From a virus, in the IMG/VR virus record IMGVR_UViG_3300048927_000765, positions 1-39,750 of that record: a stretch of DNA of 39,750 bases; one strand, 5' to 3'. The position numbers were made by a program, and so were the translations under genes. Position 1 is the stretch's first letter. Each line of letters starts with the position of its first letter. The notes beneath the pieces are model-generated. The model had not been told where the DNA came from. It saw only the letters and a program-made list of their open reading frames with translations, and searched no databases. Of this stretch, positions 7,970 to 14,739 are shown in pieces.

Positions 7970-8770
7970 TCAGATGCCAAAGCACTCAGACCATGGGATA
8001 ACTCTGTGAACGCGAGCAATGCGGTCCACTGGGACGCTAAACCTTAGGTCGGGCTTGTACTGCTCCAACTCCAAATGGCTCGCTGTGCGTTTTACGAGCG
8101 TTTTAATGAGGCCGGTAACGATCTCCCCGCACTCGCTATCTCCCACGAGTTGCACAACGACGTCATCGCCAATGGACGGCGGGCGCTTGGGGTCGACGAA
8201 CACCGGTTCGCCGGGGCGGAAGCGCGGGCTCATTGATTCTCCAGATACAAACACGACGTAGACACTTCTGTCAGCCGGAATGCCCGGAGGGCGACGGACG
8301 TGTGCCACGACATCGTTCATTTGGAACACGGTCATTTCCACCGGCTCGGTTCCAACTCCGTTTGAATCAAACTCGATATCAGCGGCTAAAGCGCTAGCGT
8401 AGGCTGGAACGTCTTTAGGATGGCCTCTCATTGTCGGAGGGGTGTGCGCCTCTAGAACTTGCGGCTCGATACCCACAGCCTTGGCATTTTCGAAGCTCTC
8501 GCCAGCCTCATTCCATCTTCTGACGAAATCTGTATCGACGCCCTGAAGTGCCCAGATCTCTTCTGCGGTAATCGGAGGTTCGCCGCGGCCCACCAAAGCG
8601 ACGCGCAGCTTCAGGCCTATCTTTGGCTTGATGTGCGTGTCGTAGTCGGGATTGAAATAAGCCTGGATGCTTGATGGACCGCGCAGGTTCATAGCCCTCG
8701 CGAGTTCTGCGAGCGTCATCCCGGAGCGATGACGTAAAGCAATGAGCTTCGATCCAACAGTTTCGGTCAC
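7970..8770 (-). CDS. CI-like phage repressor (HTH plus S24 peptidase)
   Basis: 266 residues from GTG at 8770, chosen because AAGGA lies 9 bases upstream; a longer GTG frame to 8809 runs into the operator region. The N-terminal helix-turn-helix spans about residues 4-55 (ALRHRSGMTLAELARAMNLR, then PSSIQAYFN). The C-terminal half is a LexA/S24-type domain with the nucleophile Ser in VSGESMSPRFRPGE (Ser179 in this numbering) and downstream lysines (GLIKTLVKR). It should maintain lysogeny and be inactivated by RecA-stimulated self-cleavage. The usual Ala-Gly cleavage pair is not obvious (ASALAADIEF instead), so induction may follow another route. Operators flank the gene on both sides. Confidence 0.88.
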   Translation of the reverse strand: MTETVGSKLIALRHRSGMTLAELARAMNLRGPSSIQAYFNPDYDTHIKPKIGLKLRVALVGRGEPPITAEEIWALQGVDTDFVRRWNEAGESFENAKAVGIEPQVLEAHTPPTMRGHPKDVPAYASALAADIEFDSNGVGTEPVEMTVFQMNDVVAHVRRPPGIPADRSVYVVFVSGESMSPRFRPGEPVFVDPKRPPSIGDDVVVQLVGDSECGEIVTGLIKTLVKRTASHLELEQYKPDLRFSVPVDRIARVHRVIPWSECFGI

Positions 8771-8803
8771 GTTCAAAAATCCTTGTTGAGTTACGTTTCT
8801 ACG

Positions 8804-8832
8804 TTGCACGCGTTACGTTTTAAACGTAAATA
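8804..8832 (+). promoter_or_regulatory. Rightward early promoter with overlapping operator (predicted PR/OR)
   Basis: A perfect 17-bp palindrome TTACGTTTTAAACGTAA lies at 8813-8829 between the repressor and the Cro-like gene. A more degenerate copy is visible on the minus strand at about 8800-8816 (TAACGCGTGCAACGTAG). A candidate promoter has TTGCAC (8804-8809), 17 bases, then TAAATA (8827-8832), so the operator covers its spacer. If correct, transcription would start within a few bases of the Cro-like ATG. The promoter is tentative; the palindrome is certain. Confidence 0.5.
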
Positions 8833-8842
8833 AGCGCTTACT

Positions 8843-9046
8843 ATGGCGATCAGAAACGTAATCACTCAGCTGGGAGGCATCTCGGCTGTCGCTCGGGGGC
8901 TAGGCCACCGCAATGTCACCACAGTCCAAGGCTGGTGGGACCGTGAGATCATTCCCGCTCACAGGCAGCGCGAAGTCTTAGAACTTGCTTCTCGATTAGA
9001 CCAAGACGTTTGCGCGGAAGATATCATCCCGCATGTGACGAATTGA
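8843..9046 (+). CDS. Cro-like HTH regulator
   Basis: 67-residue helix-turn-helix protein divergent from the CI-like repressor. It starts MAIRNVITQLGGISAVARGL and has GHRNVTTVQGWWDREIIPAHR, which resembles the short Cro/YdaS-type and carph-isopro-type HTH proteins found at this position in alphaproteobacterial phages. It should repress the repressor promoter and early promoters by binding the same operators. No clear ribosome-binding site precedes the ATG, and a 10-bp palindrome TAAGCGCTTA (8831-8840) fills that space. The helicase gene follows after 2 bases, so it heads the rightward early operon. Confidence 0.82.
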   Translation: MAIRNVITQLGGISAVARGLGHRNVTTVQGWWDREIIPAHRQREVLELASRLDQDVCAEDIIPHVTN

Positions 9047-9048
9047 CC

Positions 9049-10446
9049 ATGCTCGCGAACGTGGAGGCCGAAGCGGCCCTCCTCGGCGCACTCATGCAGG
9101 GTGACGCCGAGATCATCGATATCGTCGCCGAAAGGTTGAAGCCGGCTGACTTCTATGAGCCGGTGCATCAGCGGATCTATCAAGCGGTCGTAGAGCTTCA
9201 CTCGGCCGGTCGGCCAGTCACGCCGGTGCTTCTCAGGCCGCGTTTCGATCAGGACGAAGGTCTGAAGCTCCTGGGCGGTGTAGCATACCTGGCCCGCCTG
9301 ACGGCAGACGGGCAGGGCTCACTCGCCCCCCGAGAGTTCGCCGATCAGATCGCTGACTTCGCCGCGCGCCGGAAGATGCAGGCCCGCTTCGCATCTGCGG
9401 CTGGCGCCTGTGAGGACCTGTCGCTCTCGATCGATGCTGTTGCGGCCCAAGGCGAGATGCCTCCCGAGGCGACACCTGGGCTCACGGCTCGGACCTACAC
9501 GCTCGGGCAGGCATTCAAGGCTGCGAATGCCCGCGTCGATGACATTACCTCCGGCGCCATTCCCGCTGGCGTTCGGGTTCATGGCCTTCAGGACTGGGAC
9601 GACATCACGCAAGGGATGCAGCCCGGCGCCTACATTCTGGTGGGCGGGCGCCCGAGCATGGGCAAAACAGCTCTGACCTTGAGTGTCGCGCGCCGCGCCG
9701 CGCAGGCCGGGCACGGCGTCCTCTACATTAGTCGCGAAATGGACATCGTAAGCTTGATGCCTCGCATCCAGGCCGACCTGTTGGCCGAGGCCGGGGGCGA
9801 GGGCGGTATGAGCGAGGTCACTCAAGGCGCGCTCTCTCCTGCCGATCGCGATACGCTACGCCGGATCGAAGCGCAGGTCGCCGACTGGCCGCTGGTCATC
9901 ATCGATCCGGAAACGTTCGGGGCCGATCAGATCAACCTCGTCATCCGCCAGCAGGCCCGCCAGTTCGAGCGCCGGGGGCACAAGCTCGAGCTGGTCATCA
10001 TCGACTATCTCGGTCTGATTGATCCGCCGGAAGGGCGGGTGAACCGGGAGCAGGAAGTCTCGGTCATCAGTCGATCTATCAAGAACGCCGCCCGTAACAA
10101 CCGCATCCCGATCATTGTCCTTTCCCAGCTCAGCCGCGGCGTCGAGCAGCGCGAGGACAAGCATCCTCAACTCTCCGACCTTCGTGACAGCGGCACCCTC
10201 GAGCAGGATGCGGACATCGTCGTCTTCGTCTACCGCGACCAGTACTACCTGGAGCGCAACGAGCCCGATCCCGCCGACGCTAAGCGCCGCGAGACTTGGG
10301 AGCAGGACATGCGCGCCGCCCGAGACAAGCTGGAGGTTTACTCCGCAAAGAACCGGCAGGGGGCGCTTTGCCGCCGAAAGCCTTGGTTCTTCGGTAGCAG
10401 ACAAGCGGTCCGCAACAGCGATTTCTATCTGACGGGAGGTGCCTGA
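9049..10446 (+). CDS. dnaB: Replicative DNA helicase, DnaB type
   Basis: 465 residues from the ATG at 9049, two bases after the Cro-like stop. The N-terminal DnaB domain (about 1-100, NVEAEAALLGALMQGDAEI) is followed by the RecA-like helicase domain. Walker A is GGRPSMGKT at 199-207, and ELVIIDYLGLI is the Walker B region. The later ILSQLSRGVEQRED and QDADIVVFVYRDQYY segments are classic DnaB motifs. It unwinds DNA at phage forks. Length and motifs match full-length DnaB. It overlaps the next gene by one base (TGATG). The C-terminus is slightly unusual (FFGSRQAVRNSDFYLTGGA). Confidence 0.95.
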   Translation: MLANVEAEAALLGALMQGDAEIIDIVAERLKPADFYEPVHQRIYQAVVELHSAGRPVTPVLLRPRFDQDEGLKLLGGVAYLARLTADGQGSLAPREFADQIADFAARRKMQARFASAAGACEDLSLSIDAVAAQGEMPPEATPGLTARTYTLGQAFKAANARVDDITSGAIPAGVRVHGLQDWDDITQGMQPGAYILVGGRPSMGKTALTLSVARRAAQAGHGVLYISREMDIVSLMPRIQADLLAEAGGEGGMSEVTQGALSPADRDTLRRIEAQVADWPLVIIDPETFGADQINLVIRQQARQFERRGHKLELVIIDYLGLIDPPEGRVNREQEVSVISRSIKNAARNNRIPIIVLSQLSRGVEQREDKHPQLSDLRDSGTLEQDADIVVFVYRDQYYLERNEPDPADAKRRETWEQDMRAARDKLEVYSAKNRQGALCRRKPWFFGSRQAVRNSDFYLTGGA

Positions 10447-11486
10447 TGTCGGACCTTCCTGACCCGCTGACGCCGCCAGACTGTGACCTGCGCGGAATGC
10501 CCTTCATGCCGCTCGACACGAGCCGCTTGCTCGACAGCGACTTTATGGCGCTGGCTACGGCGGAGGAATTTCGGTGCGGCTTCACGCTGTGGTGCAAGGC
10601 CTGGCAGCAGGTGCCCGCTGGAAGCCTGCCCGATGACAACCGCATTCTCGCACATCTTTCCGGTGCCCGTGACAAGTGGTGTGACGTGCGTGACATGTCA
10701 CTACACGGTTTTGTGAAGTGCTCCGACGGACGCCTCTATCACCCCGTTATTTGCGAAAAGGCCATCGAAGCGCTTCCGCATAGGCAGGAGTTTAAACGGG
10801 GTAAGTCGGCTGCTGCTGAACGCAAAGAGCGCGAACGGAATGACCGGGCCGCCCTGTTCGAAGCGCTCCGAAACATCGGTATTGTGCCAGAATTTCACAC
10901 GAAAACCCGCGATCTACGCAAGCTCGCTGCAACCCATAAAGTCACACCCTGTCACAGTGACAGCGCCGTGACATGTCACACTGACGTCACGGCTATAAAA
11001 GGGACAGTAAAGGGACAGGGACAGATATTAGATAATAGTCCTTCGGACTTGTCGATCAGCGATGCTGATCAACCGGAGAACCCCCTTCTGCCCGCAATCG
11101 CCGACCAGCCGGACGCGGCGACGATAGCCTTTGACCGCTGGCAGGCACTGCGCGCCCGCATCCGCCCCAACACGCGACCGCTCACGTTCACCCCTCAGCG
11201 CCGGTCGAAGCTCAGCAAACGCCTCAAGGAAATTGACGGCCTCGACGGCTGGGACCGGTGCCTCGCATCCGTGGAGGGCTCTGCGCTGCTTCGCGGGGAA
11301 AAGGGCGATTGGAAGGCTGAGCTGGATTGGCTCCTCGAACCGAAAAACCTCACCAAGGTGATGGAAGGAAATTACGATGACGACGAACAGACCCGGCAGC
11401 ATCCTGGCTGGTCCAATGGCCGCAGCCTTCCCCGGAGCCCCATTGATGGCATCCTTGCCGCCCATGGTGGCCGATCTGCTGACTGA
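10446..11486 (+). CDS. DUF1376 phage replication protein
   Basis: 346 residues. Residues about 18-105 match the DUF1376/YdaU family (MPFMPLDTSRLLDSDFMALA, then FTLWCKAWQQVPAGSLPDDN). These proteins are phage replication initiators or primosome components that sit beside DnaB. The middle (about 165-200) is a His/Thr/Ser/Gln-rich, repeat-encoded segment (CHSDSAVTCHTDVTAIKG), whose DNA carries the origin-like palindromes. A C-terminal domain (WQALRARIRPN...RGEKGDWKAELDWLLEPKN) is typical of phage O-like proteins. Its last 110 bases overlap the start of the next gene in another frame. Confidence 0.85.
   Translation: MSDLPDPLTPPDCDLRGMPFMPLDTSRLLDSDFMALATAEEFRCGFTLWCKAWQQVPAGSLPDDNRILAHLSGARDKWCDVRDMSLHGFVKCSDGRLYHPVICEKAIEALPHRQEFKRGKSAAAERKERERNDRAALFEALRNIGIVPEFHTKTRDLRKLAATHKVTPCHSDSAVTCHTDVTAIKGTVKGQGQILDNSPSDLSISDADQPENPLLPAIADQPDAATIAFDRWQALRARIRPNTRPLTFTPQRRSKLSKRLKEIDGLDGWDRCLASVEGSALLRGEKGDWKAELDWLLEPKNLTKVMEGNYDDDEQTRQHPGWSNGRSLPRSPIDGILAAHGGRSAD
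10669..11035. other. Candidate phage replication origin inside the DUF1376 gene
   Basis: The 12-bp palindrome GTGACATGTCAC occurs twice exactly (10690-10701 and 10968-10979). Nearby lie CTGTCACAGTGACAG (10949-10963), TGACGTCA (10982-10989) and extra GTGAC units (10669-10673, 10681-10685). Downstream come three GGGACAG repeats (11001, 11012, 11018) and AT-rich runs (CTATAAAA; GATATTAGATAATAG). Iterons followed by an AT-rich element inside the initiator gene is the lambda O arrangement. Origin function is inferred. Confidence 0.5.
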
Positions 11487-11988
11487 CAGCCCGCAGGAAT
11501 TCGTTTTCGATGGCGGCCCGCTTTGGAGGCCGGAGAAGGCGTTGGATGCGGCCCACAAGGCGGGACAGGAGGGCGCTATCGCTGAGCATCGGCGGGCGCT
11601 GCAGGCGATGATGGCTAGGCCGTCGCGCAAATGGGTCGATCAGCGGATGGCCTCGCTCTTCGTCCATTTCAATCCGACGCGCGAGGTCGACGGGAAGGCG
11701 TTCGGCATCTGGAATGACGAAATGGCAAGGCTGCTGATCGACCTGCCGCACGACATCCTCGCGCATGCAATTGACGAGGCAATTCGAAAGAGCGGCCACG
11801 GGTTTGCGCCGTCGGTAGGCGAGATCCGGCGGTATGCGGATCCGCTCGTCGAGGAGCGGGAGGTGCAGATCGATCGCCTCCGCCGGATGGAGGCCGCGCT
11901 GGCCGATCCGGCCGCGACCGAGGAGCGCGCCCGGCGCCGCGCCGATCTGGCCGCGCACGAGCGCCACATGGGCGAGGTCGGCCGATGA
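11377..11988 (+). CDS. Hypothetical early protein, possible replication accessory
   Basis: 203 residues in the frame offset from the DUF1376 gene. The ATG at 11377 has a good GGAAGGA at about 7 bases, so the 110-base overlap with the upstream gene is probably genuine. In-frame starts at 11416, 11446 or 11464 are alternatives. After a Pro/Ala/Met-rich N-terminus the protein is helical (EGAIAEHRRALQAMMARPSR, DLPHDILAHAIDEAIRKSG). It ends in a highly charged helix rich in Arg/Glu/Ala. The position next to DnaB and the DUF1376 protein suggests a helicase-loader or primosome-type partner, but no family is recognised. Confidence 0.7.
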   Translation: MTTNRPGSILAGPMAAAFPGAPLMASLPPMVADLLTDSPQEFVFDGGPLWRPEKALDAAHKAGQEGAIAEHRRALQAMMARPSRKWVDQRMASLFVHFNPTREVDGKAFGIWNDEMARLLIDLPHDILAHAIDEAIRKSGHGFAPSVGEIRRYADPLVEEREVQIDRLRRMEAALADPAATEERARRRADLAAHERHMGEVGR

Positions 11989-12278
11989 GCCGCGGTGTCG
12001 TAATCTTCGCTCTAGCCGTTTTCGGGGTCGTGGCAGCGAGCGGTGCTTGCTCCGAGAACCCAGCCGGGATGCGGGCAGCGGTCCAAGACTTCGGATTCAC
12101 GGACGTGACGCTCGGCGACTTCGCGTGGCTTGGGTGCTCGAAGGACGACATGTTCCGCCGCACCTGGGTCGGCCTGGGCGCATCTGGCGCGCGTGTGGAG
12201 GGCGTCGTCTGTGGCGGCTGGGACAAAGGCTACACGGTTCGCATCACCGGCCGCGCCGCTGGTGGCTCTTCGCGATGA
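11985..12278 (+). CDS. Small exported hypothetical protein
   Basis: 97 residues with an N-terminal hydrophobic segment (SRGVVIFALAVFGVVAASGA, residues 2-21) followed by CSENP. This reads as a signal peptide; the SGAC sequence could also be a lipobox. The mature part contains GFTDVTLGDFAWLGCSKDD, followed by RRTWVGLGASG and CGGWDKGYTVRITG. The same type of short protein recurs beside phage early genes in sphingomonad-like prophages as far as I can tell; its function is unknown. It overlaps both neighbours by 4 bases (ATGA). Confidence 0.7.
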   Translation: MSRGVVIFALAVFGVVAASGACSENPAGMRAAVQDFGFTDVTLGDFAWLGCSKDDMFRRTWVGLGASGARVEGVVCGGWDKGYTVRITGRAAGGSSR

Positions 12279-12442
12279 GCCGCCGTACGCCCAGCGCTGC
12301 TGCTACCGCGCGGGCTATCGCGCGGGACGTGCGACGCCTCCGGCCCGACTGGCGCATGCCCGAGCGCTACTTCGAAAATCGGGATGAGATTGAGAACCGC
12401 CTCCGCCGCCTCGCGCGAGAACTGGACGACACGAATGCCTAA
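12275..12442 (+). CDS. Short basic hypothetical protein
   Basis: 55 residues, starting MSRRTPSAAATARAIARDVR and ending RRLARELDDTNA. It is rich in arginine and predicted to be mostly helical, so nucleic-acid binding is possible but unproven. The ATG overlaps the stop of the exported protein by 4 bases. The 3' end overlaps the ATG of the next gene by 8 bases. Tight coupling on both sides is the main evidence that it is real. Confidence 0.6.
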   Translation: MSRRTPSAAATARAIARDVRRLRPDWRMPERYFENRDEIENRLRRLARELDDTNA

Positions 12443-13115
12443 GAACGAGACCATCGCCGCCATGGCAGCGCAGACGAAAAGCCGCGCCAGCCGACCTTCC
12501 ATCCCAAAGGCGGCGAAAGTGGATCCTTTCGCGCCGACCCCTGAGCAACGCGAGCATGCGGTCTATGTCGAGCAGGACATCGTGGACGTGAAGACGAAAG
12601 GCCGCGTGACCATCGGCAAAGCCTTTCGCAAGCTGCCGCGCTTCGAGACGATGGAAGGCATTGGCACTGAGCAGCTCAAGGCGCTGCGTTGCTACCGCGC
12701 GGCGTTCGACGCCAGCGAGATGTCTGAGACCAAGTGCGCCCTAGACGTGCGGCCGCGCGGTGCGGCTGGCTCACACGGCGCGATCTCTGCCATCGAGGCA
12801 CGCGCATTCGGCGCGAGCACTTTGCGCGGGATCGAGTGTCAGCTGGGCGCCCTGGTACACACGCTGCGCGACGTGGCCTTGATGGATCTGACGTTCTCCG
12901 AGGCCGCAATGAAGCGGTTCGGCAGCCGCGAAGTCGACTGGATCGACATCGGCAAGGGCAAGCGTAAGCCGCGCTCTATCGTCAAGCTGGTCCCAAAGTC
13001 TGGCGCTCACCGGCAAATCATCAGAGACGAGTTCTTCACCGGCCTTCGGTTGCTGGCCGAGGCTGTCGGCCCTTACCTATCCCGGGCGGGGATCAGATCA
13101 GATCATCAACCGTAA
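12435..13115 (+). CDS. Hypothetical protein, last gene of the rightward early operon
   Basis: 226 residues from the ATG at 12435, which overlaps the upstream stop. The N-terminal ~50 residues are basic and low-complexity (KNETIAAMAAQTKSRASRPS). The rest is a folded, helical domain with KALRCYRAAFDASEMSETK, then a Gly/Ala-rich turn, then LRDVALMDLTFSEAAMKRFG. It occupies the place where lambdoid phages keep a late-gene regulator (Q), and the basic helical character would fit a nucleic-acid-binding regulator. I see no homology that proves this. Its 3' end overlaps the convergent antitoxin gene by 23 bases. Confidence 0.65.
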   Translation: MPKNETIAAMAAQTKSRASRPSIPKAAKVDPFAPTPEQREHAVYVEQDIVDVKTKGRVTIGKAFRKLPRFETMEGIGTEQLKALRCYRAAFDASEMSETKCALDVRPRGAAGSHGAISAIEARAFGASTLRGIECQLGALVHTLRDVALMDLTFSEAAMKRFGSREVDWIDIGKGKRKPRSIVKLVPKSGAHRQIIRDEFFTGLRLLAEAVGPYLSRAGIRSDHQP

Positions 13116-13434
13116 TGCCCAGATGTTCGGCCAGGCTCTTGAGGGTCTGGACCGAACCGCCGCGTTTGCCGCCTTCGATCTGTGCGATCTGAGCGCGACT
13201 CACGCCAGCTGCTTCCGATAGCGCAAGCTGCGTCAGGCCGCGATATTCACGCCAGACCCGCAGAGGGCTTTCGCCCGCGAGGATGCGATTGACCAGCTCG
13301 GCCGGAACGTATTCGTCATCGCCTCGCTCGACGGCAGCCTTCACGCGCTCGGAAGCACGGATGTCCGCGAGGTCTTCCGCTGCCTCCTGGAGCGCTTGGT
13401 ACTCTTCGATCGGTATCGTAACCATCTCACCCAT
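13093..13434 (-). CDS. XRE-family antitoxin (HigA/RelB-type partner)
   Basis: 113 residues from the ATG at 13434, preferred because GGAGG lies 5 bases upstream; in-frame ATGs at 13449, 13446 and 13425 are alternatives. The N-terminal part (TIPIEEYQALQEAAEDLADI) is of the Phd/RHH-like dimer type seen in these antitoxins. The C-terminal part is a clear helix-turn-helix: YRGLTQLALSEAAGVSRAQI then AQIEGGKRGGS and LKSLAEHLGITVDDLI. It lies directly after the toxin gene. It should neutralise the toxin and repress the pair. It is antisense to the phage early and late operons, as expected for a lysogen-expressed cargo unit. Confidence 0.88.
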   Translation of the reverse strand: MGEMVTIPIEEYQALQEAAEDLADIRASERVKAAVERGDDEYVPAELVNRILAGESPLRVWREYRGLTQLALSEAAGVSRAQIAQIEGGKRGGSVQTLKSLAEHLGITVDDLI

Positions 13435-13445
13435 GTGAGCCTCCA

Positions 13446-13694
13446 TCATTCATAGATGCTGCCGCGAGGGCCAATTTTCGTCACGGTCAGCACGACGCCA
13501 TCGTTCATGATGACCCGCCAATCGCCAACCCGAAGGCGGATGTCGTCGCTGCCCTTGAGGGCCTTGATGTTGTTCGCCTGCGAAGCCGGATCTGCAGCGT
13601 ATGCCTCGACCTTCGAGACGATGCGGGCCGACGTATTGGCGGGCATCGAGCGGAGCGTCTTGAGAGCTGAGCGGGCGTAACGGATCGGCTTCAT
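13446..13694 (-). CDS. RelE/HigB-like toxin
   Basis: 82 residues. The fold pattern of RelE/ParE toxins is visible: an N-terminal helix pair (ARSALKTLRSMPANTSARIV), then ANNIKALKGSDDIRLRVGDW, RVIMNDGVVLTVTKIGPRGS and a C-terminal Tyr-Glu. Such toxins are usually ribosome-dependent mRNA interferases, or gyrase poisons for ParE. The conserved GSDDIRLRVGDWRV core points to the RelE branch. The ATG at 13694 has no good ribosome site. A GTG at 13700, two codons upstream, has GGAGAG at 8 bases and could be the true start. The toxin precedes the antitoxin, as in HigBA. Confidence 0.85.
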   Translation of the reverse strand: MKPIRYARSALKTLRSMPANTSARIVSKVEAYAADPASQANNIKALKGSDDIRLRVGDWRVIMNDGVVLTVTKIGPRGSIYE

Positions 13695-13701
13695 GACCAC
13701 A

Positions 13702-13745
13702 GATGTAACTCTCCGTAACATCAGTGTCAAAGGAAATGTTACGGA
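13702..13745 (-). promoter_or_regulatory. Toxin-antitoxin promoter with inverted-repeat operator
   Basis: A perfect 10-bp inverted repeat, TCCGTAACAT (13712-13721) and ATGTTACGGA (13736-13745), flanks a perfect -35 TTGACA (complement of 13725-13730). At 17 bases is a -10-like TACATC (complement of 13702-13707). An operator wrapped around the -35 is what an autoregulating HTH antitoxin needs. Transcripts would begin close to the toxin start, with almost no leader. Confidence 0.65.
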
Positions 13746-13813
13746 TAGTGACATACAAATAGCTGTTGCGCTGGGCACGGAAACGAGGCAAATAGATACG
13801 GTACAGAATACTT

Positions 13814-13842
13814 GCGCCCGCAGCCGAAAGGTGAGCGGGCGC
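13814..13842. repeat. GC-rich inverted repeat between toxin and 13956 gene
   Basis: GCGCCCGC (13814-13821) and GCGGGCGC (13835-13842) form a perfect 8-bp stem with a 13-base loop. No U-run follows on either strand, so a classical terminator is not supported. The surrounding 13746-13955 holds no convincing gene. It could separate the toxin-antitoxin promoter from the upstream leftward gene. Confidence 0.4.
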
Positions 13843-13955
13843 TGTTGCATCTGTCATGTGGTTTTGGTGAGCTTGGCAGAAGGCCACTCTTCACCTGTTG
13901 CCTGGCTGATGTCGCACTCAGGGCATGAGATTGAAGCCATTCAGCCAAGAAGTGC

Positions 13956-14546
13956 TCAGTGAAGACGTTGCCTTGCAGCCTCCGCTAACGCAGAGGAGAG
14001 ATCCGAGTACTCGTAGGGCCCCACGGAATAGACGCTCACAGTCTTTTTCGTCACTCCATGCGGCAGCCCCGCAGCAGGAACATCCAAGTGGCCGCCCTCG
14101 TTCTCCCAGCCGTCCACGTCTTGTGTGGGGCCGTTATCCGGCGAACCGATTGGCTCAGTGATCTTTTGCTGAGAGTGGGCATCGATAGCCAGCAGGTCGG
14201 CATGGATGAGCAGTAGTTGATCGGCGATCATTTCCAGCGCCAGAACCTTCCGCTCTTCAGTAGTTCCGTCATGTCGGGCAGCGGCAAGACTGATCATTTC
14301 AACTTCCTCGAGTGAGAGCCCTGCTTCATCAGGGTGGACGGCATAGTGAGGTAGAGGTGAGCTCAGCTCATCCTCGACCACAGTTTCAGAATACTGCTGA
14401 ATATCGCTTCGACTACGATAAGCGTGCAGCCTTGCAGCGTAATGGGCTACAATCCTGGAATACGCTTCCCGAGTCTCGCCGGGCTGAGAAGCTCTAGCGT
14501 TGATAAGTGCGAGCTGGTGCTGATAAAGCAACTCATTGAGGTCCAT
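13956..14546 (-). CDS. Hypothetical cargo protein, own promoter
   Basis: 196 residues, unrecognised. It starts MDLNELLYQHQLALINARAS and has helical segments including LSLEEVEMISLAAARHDGTT and LALEMIADQLLLIHADLLAI. The C-terminal part, with VTKKTVSVYSVGPYEYSDLS, looks like a small beta-containing domain. No membrane or signal segment is present. It faces leftward between early and late blocks. It has a GGAGA ribosome site before the ATG at 14546 and a perfect TATAAT about 65 bases upstream of it. The base composition here is more AT-rich than in the flanking phage genes, suggesting an acquired moron expressed from the prophage. Confidence 0.66.
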   Translation of the reverse strand: MDLNELLYQHQLALINARASQPGETREAYSRIVAHYAARLHAYRSRSDIQQYSETVVEDELSSPLPHYAVHPDEAGLSLEEVEMISLAAARHDGTTEERKVLALEMIADQLLLIHADLLAIDAHSQQKITEPIGSPDNGPTQDVDGWENEGGHLDVPAAGLPHGVTKKTVSVYSVGPYEYSDLSSALAEAARQRLH

Positions 14547-14589
14547 GGTTTAGTCTCCACATGGGAGTAACGAGGCCTACCGATATTCG

Positions 14590-14617
14590 TTGTATGATGC
14601 CTCGTGCAATATTATAT
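14590..14617. promoter_or_regulatory. AT-rich region with candidate divergent promoters
   Basis: The complement of 14611-14616 is a perfect -10 TATAAT facing the 14546 gene; no strong -35 lies at 16-18 bases upstream (TAAAGA or TTAAAG). On the plus strand TTGTAT (14590-14595), 16 bases, then TTATAT (14612-14617) could fire towards the HNH and late genes. A 6-bp inverted repeat (CGAGGC...GCCTCG) surrounds the upstream part. The rest of 14547-14739 holds no gene. Confidence 0.4.
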
Positions 14618-14739
14618 CTTAACACACCCGCAGTCTTTAAAGTCATTTATTTATCTGTCACGAGGAGGCATGGCCTCTTCTTGGCCGGTGATGCCGGATC
14701 GATCCCGGCTAACCGCACCATTTAGTAGGGTTCCTAGCA

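Noticed and set aside
13814-13842. GC-rich hairpin as a strong terminator
   Set aside because: There is a perfect stem, but no U-run on either strand and a long loop. It is listed only as an inverted repeat.
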